From Pseudobacter sp051955275 (GTDB lineage Bacteria; Bacteroidota; Bacteroidia; Chitinophagales; Chitinophagaceae), in assembly GCF_051955275.1 (NCBI RefSeq), contig NZ_JBQCGW010000187.1, positions 1-64,000 of the forward strand: DNA of 64,000 bases, read 5' to 3'. The notes below the pieces were generated by a model, which saw only the letters and a program-made list of their open reading frames with translations, had not been told where the DNA came from and did no database searches. This document shows, one piece after another, positions 9,033 through 18,017 of this stretch. A program made the translations under genes and the position numbers. Within the stretch, counting starts at the first letter, position 1; each line of letters starts with the position of its first letter.

Positions 9033-10586
9033 TTAGTTGATCTTTTCCAGGCGCAATTCGTATCTCTTCTCTTTTTTGAAATACTCTGCAATCATGATGG
9101 AGCCGAGTTTGGCTTCATAGACCTGCATGGTGCTTCCTTTCTTAACGAGATTAAGCTTATCCTGGCTGAAATTACCTTCGTGGTAAGTGATGGTATTGAA
9201 GGTAAGACCTTTGTAGTCTTCTTCTTTTACGTAATCAACGTAACCAACAGTAAAAGTTGAATGTGCTTTGTTGGTTTGCGTGAAGGCGTAATCAAATCCG
9301 TTGAAAAAGTATTTGATCCACATTGCCACGGTCGGAAGGTTGGCAAAATCCATACCTGCCATGAGTTCAATGTTTGAAGGATTCTTATCGTAGATAGTAG
9401 CAGCCTTGATATTGAACTGCTGGTCAAAGCTGAGCATAAGCATATCTGTTACCTTTATCTTGGTAGTGGAAGCGCCGGCTCTGCCTCTGCTCAATACGGT
9501 GGCTGCGATGCCAAGTGCAGAAGCCTGGCGCTTGTAACCTTCGCCTACTGCAAAGAAATTGCCATCTTCTGTTTGCAGGATTTTATGGAAATAGATAAAG
9601 CCAATATCTTCCACGCGGCCTTTCGCATTTACGGAAAGATGTTTGCCGATCTCGGTATCCCAGGAGTTGTACTTGGCATTGAGGATCTTGCCTTTGGAGT
9701 TGACCAGCCACATGCCGAGACCCAGGCTCTTGCCTTTGGAGATATTGTCTTCTTTATCGCAGTATGATCCCATCACCAGGAAATTGGTAGTTCCATAAAT
9801 GGTGGAAACATTCATCGGCATGAAATTGAATTTATCCTTGTCGGTTTCAAAATCAAAGGCAATTTTTCCATTGTGCAGGTAAAGACCCATCAGGAAGGAT
9901 GATCCTTTTTTAGTCAGCATGCTGCTTCTTTTCATCACTGAAAAAATAGCCACACTATCGGTACTGCCGAGGTATTGGGCCTGCGCTGTTTTAGAGTCTT
10001 CTCCATTGGGGACGAAGGTCCAGCTGCTTTTTTTGCCACTTCCATAATAAGAAACTTCATACGTGTAATCACCGTCTTCGCGAACAGGGATTACGGAGAT
10101 ATATCCTCTGTCTCCTACAGCAAAGAGCGTTTTGTCTTCGGAGCCTTCTTTACGATACATATCCAGCTGTTCCATGTAGCGCTTGGTCTTCTTGTCTACT
10201 TCCCGCTGATAATTATACTTCTGTTTTCCCTCGAAATTGAACACGCGGAAATCGATCATTTTCTGCTCTTCATCAAAGAACTTGAAGATGAGGTCAGATC
10301 CGTTGAAGGCGGATTCCAGCAACTGCACTTTTTTGGAGTCGGCAAATTTCACCTCTTTTACTTTGTTGAGGTGTTCGTCCATGATCTGCAAAGCATATTC
10401 GTTGGTGTTCCTGTCGATCTTATCACCCTGATACAAGGTGAAGTATCCTTTTACTTCTTCATTGGATTTGATAGCACCTGTACTTCTTAGCGATACGGTC
10501 CGTACGTTCTCGAGGCTTAACTTCTGAGCATGCGTAACCTGGCCGATGGCAAGGGCCAGGGCGAGGATTCCTGTAATCTTTTTCAT
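9033..10586 (-). CDS. Secreted protein of unknown function (paralogue of 7434 gene)
   Basis: 517 aa. Signal peptide ~1-20 (MKKITGILALALAIGQVTHA, then QKLS). Same architecture as the 7434 product with about half the residues conserved by eye, so a tandem duplication. Lys/Asp-rich between conserved aromatic blocks; one candidate for a lipid- or membrane-proximal beta-propeller-like fold, but no motif proves it. Its start overlaps the stop of the M48 protease gene by 4 bp (ATGA), indicating translational coupling and a functional link with that protease. Confidence 0.8.
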   Translation of the reverse strand: MKKITGILALALAIGQVTHAQKLSLENVRTVSLRSTGAIKSNEEVKGYFTLYQGDKIDRNTNEYALQIMDEHLNKVKEVKFADSKKVQLLESAFNGSDLIFKFFDEEQKMIDFRVFNFEGKQKYNYQREVDKKTKRYMEQLDMYRKEGSEDKTLFAVGDRGYISVIPVREDGDYTYEVSYYGSGKKSSWTFVPNGEDSKTAQAQYLGSTDSVAIFSVMKRSSMLTKKGSSFLMGLYLHNGKIAFDFETDKDKFNFMPMNVSTIYGTTNFLVMGSYCDKEDNISKGKSLGLGMWLVNSKGKILNAKYNSWDTEIGKHLSVNAKGRVEDIGFIYFHKILQTEDGNFFAVGEGYKRQASALGIAATVLSRGRAGASTTKIKVTDMLMLSFDQQFNIKAATIYDKNPSNIELMAGMDFANLPTVAMWIKYFFNGFDYAFTQTNKAHSTFTVGYVDYVKEEDYKGLTFNTITYHEGNFSQDKLNLVKKGSTMQVYEAKLGSIMIAEYFKKEKRYELRLEKIN

Positions 10587-12040
10587 TTTTTTTGAGGGTT
10601 GTTATCAGCGTTTAATTTTCCGTTTGGATAATGTTTATTGTACAGGGCTATGAGAGAAGATTTTTCTTCGGGCTTGTTGAAGTTATCCTTGCTGTTGATC
10701 AGTGCCACCAGCATTTCTTCACTGGGAACATTGGCAGACTGATAAGGGAGCAGGAAATAATAGCTGAAGGCAGCAAAATCATTCAGGCGGACTTTCTGAA
10801 TGAATTGCAGCAGTTTATTGTATTTCTGCTCATTCCAGGGTGAGGGCAGGTCTACAATACGGTTCAGCAGATGATCTTTCTGCGATTGGTATAACTTGTT
10901 CAGGCAACGGCCTGTATTGGCCACCAGGTAAGGGTCCTGGGGCTTATAGTGCAGCATCTGCAAAGTATAATAGAAGCTTTTGCTTACTTCGTCCTTATTG
11001 TAACAATGCTCGATGATCTCATAATCGAAGATCTCCTGCAGTTGTTTGAACCGGGCTTCATGCAATGGGTTTGCCTGCTTGTTGCCGGTGCTGTATTGTT
11101 GCACTTTTGCCTGGAGTTGTTTCACCCGCACATCGCAATCAGGGTGGGTTTTGAGCGAATCCCTTTCTTTCTTTTTTTCTTCTTTGGTGGAAGCTGCCAT
11201 GGCGTTGAACAGAGACTGCTCTTCCTGTACCCATTTCTTTTGGAATGGATATTGGGGAAAGTTGAATACCGTTTCCAGGGGAGGAGCTACATTGTATTTA
11301 TCGGTATCAACACTGTCGAGCAGCGCCAGACAGGTTAATGCTTCTTCTGTTTTGAAAGGAGTATTTTTCAGCAGTTCAAGCGCCATGCTGTCTGCGGCAG
11401 ATTCATTCTCGCGTGTGTGGCGGCGGCTGTTGAAGGCAACTCCTTTGAGCAGCGCTTCTGCCTGTTTGCCTTGCTGGTACTGGGACTTCATGATCTTTTT
11501 CACCTCAGCCCTGAACTCGTCCGAATTCGTGGTGTTCACATAATGTTCAATGCTACGCTGGCTATGTTTGAGATGGTAGTGGGCTATTTCATGGCAAAGC
11601 ACAAAAGCCACCTGGCTTTCGTTTTGCAGTTTGGTGAACAGGCCGATATTGAAGATGATGGTGCCCTCACCCATGCTGGCGGCATTAGGCCAGTCATCGC
11701 GGGTGAACCGGATGCGGTAACCCTGATCAGGAATGCCGGGGTTGCTTTGGAAGATCAGTTGCGCCATTTGCTGGAGATAATTATTGGCGAGTGAATCTGT
11801 GAGGATCCGGTTTTTTGCCGTCAGTTCCTTCAGGCCTTCATATCGTTCTTCGTAGATCTTTTTGAATGCAGGCTTGTAGGTGCTGGGGAGATTACTGATC
11901 AGTCGTTTGTGCTCGCTGGCAAGTGTTTCATCCCAGCTCTTCAATTGTGAGGCGTCATCGGCCAGGGGCTTATAGGCGATGGTTTGGGACCAGGATTGTT
12001 GGCAAAGGAAAATGATTGCCAGCAGGAAGAGCAGTCTCAT
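10583..12040 (-). CDS. Secreted M48-family zinc metalloprotease
   Basis: 485 aa from the ATG at 12040, chosen because it begins a clear signal peptide (1-18, ending SWSQ); the open frame runs 74 codons further upstream into the divergent amidase gene and that part has no protein character. Zinc site: HEIAH at 150-154 with the third ligand in ENESAAD (Glu213, Asp217), the M48 pattern. The C-terminal ~200 residues are alpha-helical and could be TPR-like. Acts in the periplasm, probably as a BepA-like protease/chaperone. Heads a three-gene operon with the two paralogous secreted proteins. Confidence 0.88.
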   Translation of the reverse strand: MRLLFLLAIIFLCQQSWSQTIAYKPLADDASQLKSWDETLASEHKRLISNLPSTYKPAFKKIYEERYEGLKELTAKNRILTDSLANNYLQQMAQLIFQSNPGIPDQGYRIRFTRDDWPNAASMGEGTIIFNIGLFTKLQNESQVAFVLCHEIAHYHLKHSQRSIEHYVNTTNSDEFRAEVKKIMKSQYQQGKQAEALLKGVAFNSRRHTRENESAADSMALELLKNTPFKTEEALTCLALLDSVDTDKYNVAPPLETVFNFPQYPFQKKWVQEEQSLFNAMAASTKEEKKKERDSLKTHPDCDVRVKQLQAKVQQYSTGNKQANPLHEARFKQLQEIFDYEIIEHCYNKDEVSKSFYYTLQMLHYKPQDPYLVANTGRCLNKLYQSQKDHLLNRIVDLPSPWNEQKYNKLLQFIQKVRLNDFAAFSYYFLLPYQSANVPSEEMLVALINSKDNFNKPEEKSSLIALYNKHYPNGKLNADNNPQKK

Positions 12041-12110
12041 TCGGTTTATGGCTATTAAGGGTTTGCGGTAAAAGTAATAAAATCCTTTTGCAATGCTGTA
12101 TCTTTCGATC

Positions 12111-13286
12111 ATGAAAAAAACGCTGATTGTGCTGTTGGTATTGCTTTCCTCCAGCCTGATAATGGCCCAGGACAGTGCAGGAAATGCCTTTCTTGTGCGC
12201 ACGACCGGACCATTGCCATACCTGGAATACGGTACGGGCGATGACCGTCTGGGTGGAGCCAAAATGACCTACCTGGATACCAATGTGGTGCTGAAAGTGA
12301 TCGATTCCATAAATACGGATTATAAAGTACAATTATCGAAATATCATATTGCCTGGGTTTCAAAGGCAAACGTAGTGGCAGACTCAGGTTTGAGGCTCAG
12401 CAGTGAAAACCTGAGCGGAAGCTGGAGCCTCCGCGGCGAAGGCCGTTATGATATCCTTTCCATTGCGCTTGGCAACCGCCTTCCTTACAAAAGCATTCAA
12501 CAGGTCAGCCCTTCCCGGATTGTGGTAGACCTCTATGGCGTTACCTCCAATACCAACTGGATCACGGACCGGGGCACGGCCACATACGTGAATAAAGTGT
12601 GGTATGAACAAATTGAAGATGATCTGATGCGGGTATTTATTGAGCTCAATAAACCGGATCACTGGGGGTATTCCATCGGGTACGACAGTGCTGCGAGCCG
12701 TCTCCAGATCCGGGTAAAGCATCCCCCGGAGAAACTTCGCTTACGCGATATGGTTATAGCGATCGATGCAGGGCATGGTGGCTCCAACAGCGGCGCTACC
12801 GGAAAGAATTCAAAAGTACTTGAAAAGAACCTGACGCTTCAGTATGCAAAAGCACTGGAGAAATTGTTACAGGATAAAGGAGCAACTGTGGTGATGACCA
12901 GAACAACCGATGCAGAACTGGCCATGCCGGAAAGAACGGCATTCTTACGGAAAGCAGATCCTGACCTGCTGATCAGCATCCATTTCAATTCTTCCGGCAA
13001 TCCAACAGTGAGCGGAACCAGCACTTATTACAGATACATAGGATTTCAGCCTCTGACGCAGGCGATATTGAAACGCATGCTGCAGCTGGATTTTAGCAAT
13101 TACGGCAATGTGGGTGGGTTTAATTTTGCGCTGAGCGGGCCAACGGAATATCCTAATTGTTTGGTAGAGGTTGGGTTTTTAAGCAATGAAGCGGAGGAGA
13201 AAAGATTGGTGGCGAAAGGCTTTGATGAGGATGTGGCTGCAAAGATCTGTAAAGGGATTGTGGATTGGTTGAAGGGAATGGATTGA
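12111..13286 (+). CDS. N-acetylmuramoyl-L-alanine amidase (Amidase_3)
   Basis: 391 aa. The ATG at 12111 starts a signal peptide (1-20, ending IMAQ); an ATG six codons upstream gives a worse signal. N-terminal ~200 residues: an SH3-like segment (TGPLPYLEYG) and an AMIN-like beta domain. C-terminal catalytic domain from ~residue 218: IAIDAGHGGSNSGATG (zinc His), LEKNLTLQYA (zinc Glu), ISIHFNSSG (zinc His) and CLVEVGFLSNEAEE (catalytic Glu). Cleaves the amide bond between MurNAc and L-Ala in peptidoglycan, typically for daughter-cell separation. Divergent from the M48 protease. Four hairpins follow its stop codon. Confidence 0.92.
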   Translation: MKKTLIVLLVLLSSSLIMAQDSAGNAFLVRTTGPLPYLEYGTGDDRLGGAKMTYLDTNVVLKVIDSINTDYKVQLSKYHIAWVSKANVVADSGLRLSSENLSGSWSLRGEGRYDILSIALGNRLPYKSIQQVSPSRIVVDLYGVTSNTNWITDRGTATYVNKVWYEQIEDDLMRVFIELNKPDHWGYSIGYDSAASRLQIRVKHPPEKLRLRDMVIAIDAGHGGSNSGATGKNSKVLEKNLTLQYAKALEKLLQDKGATVVMTRTTDAELAMPERTAFLRKADPDLLISIHFNSSGNPTVSGTSTYYRYIGFQPLTQAILKRMLQLDFSNYGNVGGFNFALSGPTEYPNCLVEVGFLSNEAEEKRLVAKGFDEDVAAKICKGIVDWLKGMD

Positions 13287-13422
13287 ACTGTCAAGGATTC
13301 CTTGATAGTTGGATTCGGCCCTGAACTTGTGCAATTTTTGCACAAGTTCAATATTCATCTCAACTGTTCGGAAATCCCGAACAGTTCGCAAAAATTGAAC
13401 TACCAAGGAAATCCCTGTAGTT
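13286..13422. repeat. Cluster of four consecutive hairpins
   Basis: HP1 13286-13310 (AACTGTCAAGG/CCTTGATAGTT, one G.T pair, loop ATT). HP2 13322-13350 (13-bp perfect, TGAACTTGTGCAA, loop TTT). HP3 13362-13386 (10-bp perfect AACTGTTCGG, loop AAATC). HP4 13398-13422 (AACTAC plus AGG with a 2-nt bulge, loop AAATC). All contain AACT at the left foot and AGTT at the right foot; HP3 and HP4 share the same loop. No T-run follows any of them, so they are not ordinary terminators. Confidence 0.8.
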
Positions 13423-13456
13423 GAGAAAAACTAAGTGTTTTTGTCTATAAACTCAA

Positions 13457-13489
13457 ACAGGGCCTTCCAACTCCGTTGAAAAGCCCTGT
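13457..13489 (-). terminator. Likely terminator of the gnd-zwf-pgl operon
   Basis: ACAGGGC pairs with GCCCTGT, and an inner CAAC/GTTG helix closes around a TCC loop. In the minus direction the stem lies just after the pgl stop and is followed by a T-rich but interrupted stretch. Confidence 0.55.
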
Positions 13490-13511
13490 CCCATTCACTA
13501 TCCAATGATAA

Positions 13512-14237
13512 TTATTTCTTCGTCAGCTTTCCCGCCGCTGCTTCATCAATAAACCAGTGAAGGCTTCCTGATTGCGGACGGATCAATTGTGACGGGTACA
13601 ATTCAATATTCGTTTCTCCTTCCAGCACATGGTGCAATGCATTTGCTTTATTGGCGCCGAATGTCAGGAACACCACATGTTTCGCCAGATTCACCACCGG
13701 AGCGGTCAATGTGATCCTGTACATATCCTGTGCCTGCAACCAGAAAGAAGTTACCCACGCATCCTGCTCTTTGATGGCGGGAGATCCGGGGAAGAGGCTC
13801 AGCGTATGCGCATCGTCTCCCATTCCGTTCAGTACCAGGTCAAAGGTTACATTGCCTGCGGGGAAGTAAGTATGCAGGATCTTTTCGTAGGCCACTGCGG
13901 ATGCATCCGGTGTTATGTCCGTTTGCATGATATGCACCTGTTCGCGTTTTACGGGAACATTGTTCAGCAGCGCTTCAAAGGTCATGCGTGCATTGTTCCT
14001 GCTGTCTTCAAAAGGCACTGCTCTTTCATCGCCCCAGAAGAAATGAAGTTTTTCCCATTGAATGCGTTCCCGGTAGGGGCTTTGCGCCAACAGTTCATAC
14101 AACTGTTTGGGTGAATTGCCGCCGGTGAGCACCCAGGTGAATCCATCCTGTTTCTGCAGGGTTGTTTCTATCAGGCTGGTGGTCCATTCTGCCAGTGCAA
14201 TACTGACTTCATTCGCATCTTTATATATATGCAGCAT
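13512..14237 (-). CDS. pgl: 6-phosphogluconolactonase
   Basis: 241 aa, the usual size. Hydrolyses 6-phosphoglucono-1,5-lactone to 6-phosphogluconate in the oxidative pentose phosphate pathway. SugarP-isomerase/lactonase fold motifs: LTGGNSPKQLYELL (~36-49), FFWGDERAVPFEDSRNN (~67-83), and GMGDDAHTLSLFPG (~137-150, normally GMGxDGHTASLFP, so the usual Gly is Ala here). Third gene of the gnd-zwf-pgl operon, 5 bp after the zwf stop. Cytoplasmic. Confidence 0.94.
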   Translation of the reverse strand: MLHIYKDANEVSIALAEWTTSLIETTLQKQDGFTWVLTGGNSPKQLYELLAQSPYRERIQWEKLHFFWGDERAVPFEDSRNNARMTFEALLNNVPVKREQVHIMQTDITPDASAVAYEKILHTYFPAGNVTFDLVLNGMGDDAHTLSLFPGSPAIKEQDAWVTSFWLQAQDMYRITLTAPVVNLAKHVVFLTFGANKANALHHVLEGETNIELYPSQLIRPQSGSLHWFIDEAAAGKLTKK

Positions 14238-14242
14238 TCTAA

Positions 14243-15757
14243 TTAATCCTTATGTGGTTGCGGAAGTGTTACCCAGTTCTTACCATCGCGAGCGATGAGT
14301 GCTTCTGCATCTTCTGGTCCCCAGCTGTCTGGTGCATAGTTGGGGAAGTCAACTGGAGGCCTGCTTTCCCATACTTCCAGGATCGGCATGATGATCTTCC
14401 AGGCAGCTTCCACCTGGTCTGAACGCATGAAGAGCGTTGGGTTACCTTCCATCACATCCAGGAGCAGTGTTTCATATGCTTCGGGTTCATCACCATCGTA
14501 TGCATCTTTATAATTGAAGATCATGTCAACCGGGTTGAGGGTCATGCTCTGTCCGGGGCGTTTTGCCTGGAAGCGCAGACGGATATCCATTTCCGGCTGA
14601 ATACTGATGGTAAGCCTGTTGGGGCGCCAGGTATCTGCTGCTTCCGAAGGGAAGGCGAAAGAAGGCGCTGGTTTGAACTGGATATTGATGATGGTGGATT
14701 TCTCGTGCATGCGTTTTCCGGTACGCACATAAAAAGGCACGTCCTGCCATCTCCAGTTGTCGATATAGAACTTTACTGCTGCGAAAGTATCGATGGGAGA
14801 ATCGGGGTTCACGCTTTTCTCCTGGCGGTAGCCCGGAACCTGGGCGCCTTTCATCCAGCCGCCTGCATACTGACCGCGTACAGCATGCGCATGTACTTCA
14901 TCGTTATGATATTTTCTGATGGCATTGAGCACATCCACTTTCTTGTTACGGATCTCATTGGCCTCAAAGGAAACGGGGGCTTCCATGGCGATCATGCACA
15001 TGAGCTGCAGGATATGGTTCTGCACCATATCGCGCAGGGCGCCGGAACGCTCATAATAATCACCACGACCTTCCGCACCTACTGTTTCAGCGGCAGTGAT
15101 CTGTACGTGATCGATATAGTTGCGGTTCCAGAGCGGCTCGAAGAGAGCGTTCGCAAAGCGGAGCGCCAGGATATTCTGTACGGTTTCCTTTCCGAGGTAG
15201 TGATCTATGCGGTAGATCTGCTCTTCGCTGAAAAGAGAAGAGAGCAGGTTGTTCAGTTCCTGGGCACTTTGCAGGTCATGACCGAAGGGCTTTTCAACAA
15301 CAATGCGGGTGCACTTGGTATCATGACAGATATTAAGCGGTCCGAGTTTGCTGGCAATGTCCGGCACCAGTTGTGGTGCAACGGCCATATAGAAGATCAC
15401 GTTCGGGTGTTCTCCGAATTCAGCTTCTTTCTGCTTTACGATCTCGGCGATCTTCTGGTATTCTTCCTCTACTTCAGCATTCATCTGAAGGTAGGAAACG
15501 TGTTGGGAAAAATCGGCCCACTTGCCGTTCTGATCTTCCTTGCGGCGTGAGAACTGACGGATCCCGTCCATCAGATGGGTGTGATAGCCTTCTCTAGTAT
15601 AGGGCCTTCTACCGATCCCAACAATGCTGAATTTCTCAGGCATCCAGTTATCGATGAAGAGGTTGAAGAGAGCCGGGGAAAGCTTTCTGTGATTCAGGTC
15701 GCCGCTGCCACCGAAGATGAATAATAGAGCTGCCGGTGGTCTTTTGTGTTGTTGCAT
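14243..15757 (-). CDS. zwf: Glucose-6-phosphate 1-dehydrogenase
   Basis: 504 aa, full length. Oxidises glucose 6-phosphate to the lactone with NADP+. N-terminal Rossmann motif IFGGSGDLNHRKLSPALF (~14-31); substrate and catalytic site RIDHYLGKE (~173-181, catalytic His region); EPLWNRNYIDHVQIT follows. The usual GASGDLA is GGSGDLN here, a mild variant. Sits 27 bp after gnd and 5 bp before pgl, completing all three oxidative PPP steps in one operon. Confidence 0.96.
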   Translation of the reverse strand: MQQHKRPPAALLFIFGGSGDLNHRKLSPALFNLFIDNWMPEKFSIVGIGRRPYTREGYHTHLMDGIRQFSRRKEDQNGKWADFSQHVSYLQMNAEVEEEYQKIAEIVKQKEAEFGEHPNVIFYMAVAPQLVPDIASKLGPLNICHDTKCTRIVVEKPFGHDLQSAQELNNLLSSLFSEEQIYRIDHYLGKETVQNILALRFANALFEPLWNRNYIDHVQITAAETVGAEGRGDYYERSGALRDMVQNHILQLMCMIAMEAPVSFEANEIRNKKVDVLNAIRKYHNDEVHAHAVRGQYAGGWMKGAQVPGYRQEKSVNPDSPIDTFAAVKFYIDNWRWQDVPFYVRTGKRMHEKSTIINIQFKPAPSFAFPSEAADTWRPNRLTISIQPEMDIRLRFQAKRPGQSMTLNPVDMIFNYKDAYDGDEPEAYETLLLDVMEGNPTLFMRSDQVEAAWKIIMPILEVWESRPPVDFPNYAPDSWGPEDAEALIARDGKNWVTLPQPHKD

Positions 15758-15784
15758 AGTATTGAAATAAATCAGTAGTCAAAT

Positions 15785-17200
15785 CTAATTGTTCCATTCA
15801 GTGTGGAAAGATCCGGGTTCATCTACGCGCTGGTAGGTATGAGCTCCGAAATAATCCCTTTGAGCCTGTAAAAGATTTATAGGCAGTTGAGCGCTGGTGT
15901 ATGCATCAAAATAAGTGAGTGCATTCAGCAGGCCTCCTGCAGCAAAGCGGTTGGTAACAGCGGAGGCTGCAACAGCGCGCATGCCGGCTTCTTTGGCCTT
16001 CAGCATTTCAGCAATTTGTTTATCCAATAACAAATTTTCGAGCTGAGGGTTCTGATCATAAATTTTCGTGAACAGGTCAAGCAATGTGGAACGGATGATG
16101 CAGCCTGCCCTCCATACCCTTACAACACTTGGCATGGGGATCTGCATATCCAGCTCGGTGGAAGCGCGGTGCAGCATGGCCAGTCCCTGGGTGTAGCTGA
16201 TGAGCACGCCAAAGAAGAGGGCATCATGCACTTGCTTCACAAATGTAGCCTTATCTGTGGTGATGGCTGTTGTGGTTTTATCAAATAATGCAGCTGCATT
16301 GGTACGTTCTGTTTTGAGGGCAGAGATATTGCGCATGGTCACCGCCATATCGATGGTGGGGATGGGAACGCCGATATCCATGGCATCCTGGGAGGTCCAT
16401 TTTCCGGTGCCCTTGGCGCCTGCTTTGTCCAGGATCATATCCACCAGGAAATTGGGGGACTTATCATCTTTCTGTTTAAAGATGGCTGCTGTGATCTCCA
16501 CGAGGAAGGATTGCAGTTCCCCTTTATTCCAGGAGTCGAAGGTCTGGTGTAATTCTTCGTTGCTGAGGCCGGCTCCGCGGTGGAGCAGGTCATAGGCTTC
16601 CGTGAGGAGTTGCATGATGGCATATTCGATACCATTGTGCACCATCTTCACATAATGGCCGGCAGCGCCTTTTCCGAGGTGTGCCACGCAGGGTTCTCCG
16701 TTGAATTTGGCGGAAATGGCTTCCAGCATGGGTTGAACATGGGGGTAAGCTTCCTGATCGCCGCCTGGCATGATGCTGGGGCCTGTTCTGGCACCCTGTT
16801 CGCCACCGGAAACGCCCACTCCCATGAAGTGAATGCCTTTTTCAGACAGGTATTGCACCCTTCTCAGCGTGTCTGTATAGTGGGAATTGCCACCGTCGAT
16901 GATGATATCGCCGGGCTGAACAAGGGGGAGGAGGCTTTCAATCACATCGTCGACTGGCTTTCCGGCGGGTACCAGCATCATGATCCTGCGGGGCAGGGAA
17001 AGCCCGTCTGTCATGGCTTTCAGGTTACTGACACCTTTTACCGTGGTGCCGCTGGTAGCGGCCTTTTCAAAGGCTGTGGTCTTCTGTTCATCTTTATCAA
17101 ATCCGATTACTTTAAATCCATGGTCTGCCATATTAAGGAGGAGGTTCCTGCCCATCACTCCCAGGCCGATCATTCCGAAGTCGAATTGTTGTGCTGCCAT
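15785..17200 (-). CDS. gnd: 6-phosphogluconate dehydrogenase, decarboxylating
   Basis: 471 aa, the long (~470) NADP-type. Converts 6-phosphogluconate to ribulose 5-phosphate, CO2 and NADPH. Rossmann motif GLGVMGRNLLLNMADHG (~12-28); substrate motif GGNSHYTDTLRR (~103-114); GVGVSGGEQGARTGPSIMPGG (~127) and the catalytic KMVHNGIEYA (~184). First gene of the operon with zwf and pgl; a TAATTTTG box lies 20 bp upstream of its ATG. Confidence 0.96.
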   Translation of the reverse strand: MAAQQFDFGMIGLGVMGRNLLLNMADHGFKVIGFDKDEQKTTAFEKAATSGTTVKGVSNLKAMTDGLSLPRRIMMLVPAGKPVDDVIESLLPLVQPGDIIIDGGNSHYTDTLRRVQYLSEKGIHFMGVGVSGGEQGARTGPSIMPGGDQEAYPHVQPMLEAISAKFNGEPCVAHLGKGAAGHYVKMVHNGIEYAIMQLLTEAYDLLHRGAGLSNEELHQTFDSWNKGELQSFLVEITAAIFKQKDDKSPNFLVDMILDKAGAKGTGKWTSQDAMDIGVPIPTIDMAVTMRNISALKTERTNAAALFDKTTTAITTDKATFVKQVHDALFFGVLISYTQGLAMLHRASTELDMQIPMPSVVRVWRAGCIIRSTLLDLFTKIYDQNPQLENLLLDKQIAEMLKAKEAGMRAVAASAVTNRFAAGGLLNALTYFDAYTSAQLPINLLQAQRDYFGAHTYQRVDEPGSFHTEWNN

Positions 17201-17219
17201 GCTTATGTTATATGATTGG

Positions 17220-17227
17220 CAAAATTA
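17220..17227 (-). promoter_or_regulatory. -7 promoter box for gnd-zwf-pgl
   Basis: TAATTTTG on the minus strand (reads CAAAATTA on plus), an exact TAnnTTTG, 19 nt upstream of the gnd ATG. No good TTTG at the -33 position. Confidence 0.55.
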
Positions 17228-17269
17228 GGTAAATTGAGGTACTATTTTCAGATTGACGAGAGAAAGCCG

Positions 17270-17277
17270 TATCTTTG
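17270..17277 (+). promoter_or_regulatory. -7 promoter box for the RRM gene
   Basis: TATCTTTG is an exact TAnnTTTG; TTGAC at 17253 is the only upstream candidate but spacing is short (14 bp). If used, the transcript has a ~125-nt leader before the ATG at 17409. That leader contains two copies of ATTCTGCTA (17320-17328 and 17336-17344). Confidence 0.55.
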
Positions 17278-17408
17278 CGGCGAAATCTTGAGCGATTGAG
17301 CATTCAGTAAGTGAACGAAATTCTGCTACGCATTAATTCTGCTATTAGTTAGTCTTCTTTACTCTGCTTACTTCTCAGATGATTATTTAATTTAACCAGT
17401 ATTTTTGT

Positions 17409-17732
17409 ATGAACATTTATGTTTCTAATTTAAGCTACAACGTTACAGATGAGGATCTGAACGACTTTTTTGCAGACTACGGCGAAGTAACTTCTGCCAA
17501 AGTTATCACTGACAAATTCACTAACAAAAGCCGTGGCTTTGGTTTTGTTGAAATGCCAGATAACGAAGCTGCACAGAAAGCGATCAGCGAGCTGGATGGT
17601 GGCATTGTAGAAGGAAGAGCAATCAAAGTTACCGAAGCACGTCCTCGTGAAGAGCGCGGCGGCAACGGTGGCGGCGGCGGTCAAAAACGCTCTTTCGCTC
17701 CCCGCAATAATAACTATAACAACCGTTATTAA
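17409..17732 (+). CDS. RRM-domain RNA-binding protein
   Basis: 107 aa. A single RNA-recognition motif fills residues 1-78: RNP2 is NIYVSNLS (2-9) and RNP1 is KSRGFGFVEM (38-47), with the aromatic residues that stack on RNA bases intact. The tail is Arg/Gly-rich with a Gly run then KRSFAPRNN..., as in bacterial RNA-binding proteins of cyanobacteria and Bacteroidota. Binds single-stranded RNA; members are often cold-induced, and the long leader here would allow post-transcriptional control (inference). Monocistronic, with its own strong terminator. Confidence 0.93.
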   Translation: MNIYVSNLSYNVTDEDLNDFFADYGEVTSAKVITDKFTNKSRGFGFVEMPDNEAAQKAISELDGGIVEGRAIKVTEARPREERGGNGGGGGQKRSFAPRNNNYNNRY

Positions 17733-17754
17733 TCACTGCGTTTAACCGATACTG

Positions 17755-17783
17755 AAAGCCTCGCTTCAGCGAGGCTTTTTTTA
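17755..17783 (+). terminator. Rho-independent terminator of the RRM gene
   Basis: Perfect 10-bp stem (AAAGCCTCGC / GCGAGGCTTT) with loop TTCA and a following T-run, 22 bp after the stop codon. Confidence 0.93.
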
Positions 17784-18017
17784 TGCCCTTTATTGCCGGG
17801 AATCATGTTTGCGCATTTCAACCAGCAAGGGCTGTTTCTGCAAACAATTCTTATTACCGCCATGTTATCCCTCAAACGATGTTGCCGCATCATCCCCTGA
17901 AGTAAAAATTACCGCCTTTTTTTACCGAAATTTCACCGCCCAAAGCCCATCTTTTATGGCTGCAAAGCCTTTATACACTTACTTTGCAGGGCTTCCTTTA
18001 ACCTACAATCTTTTCGT

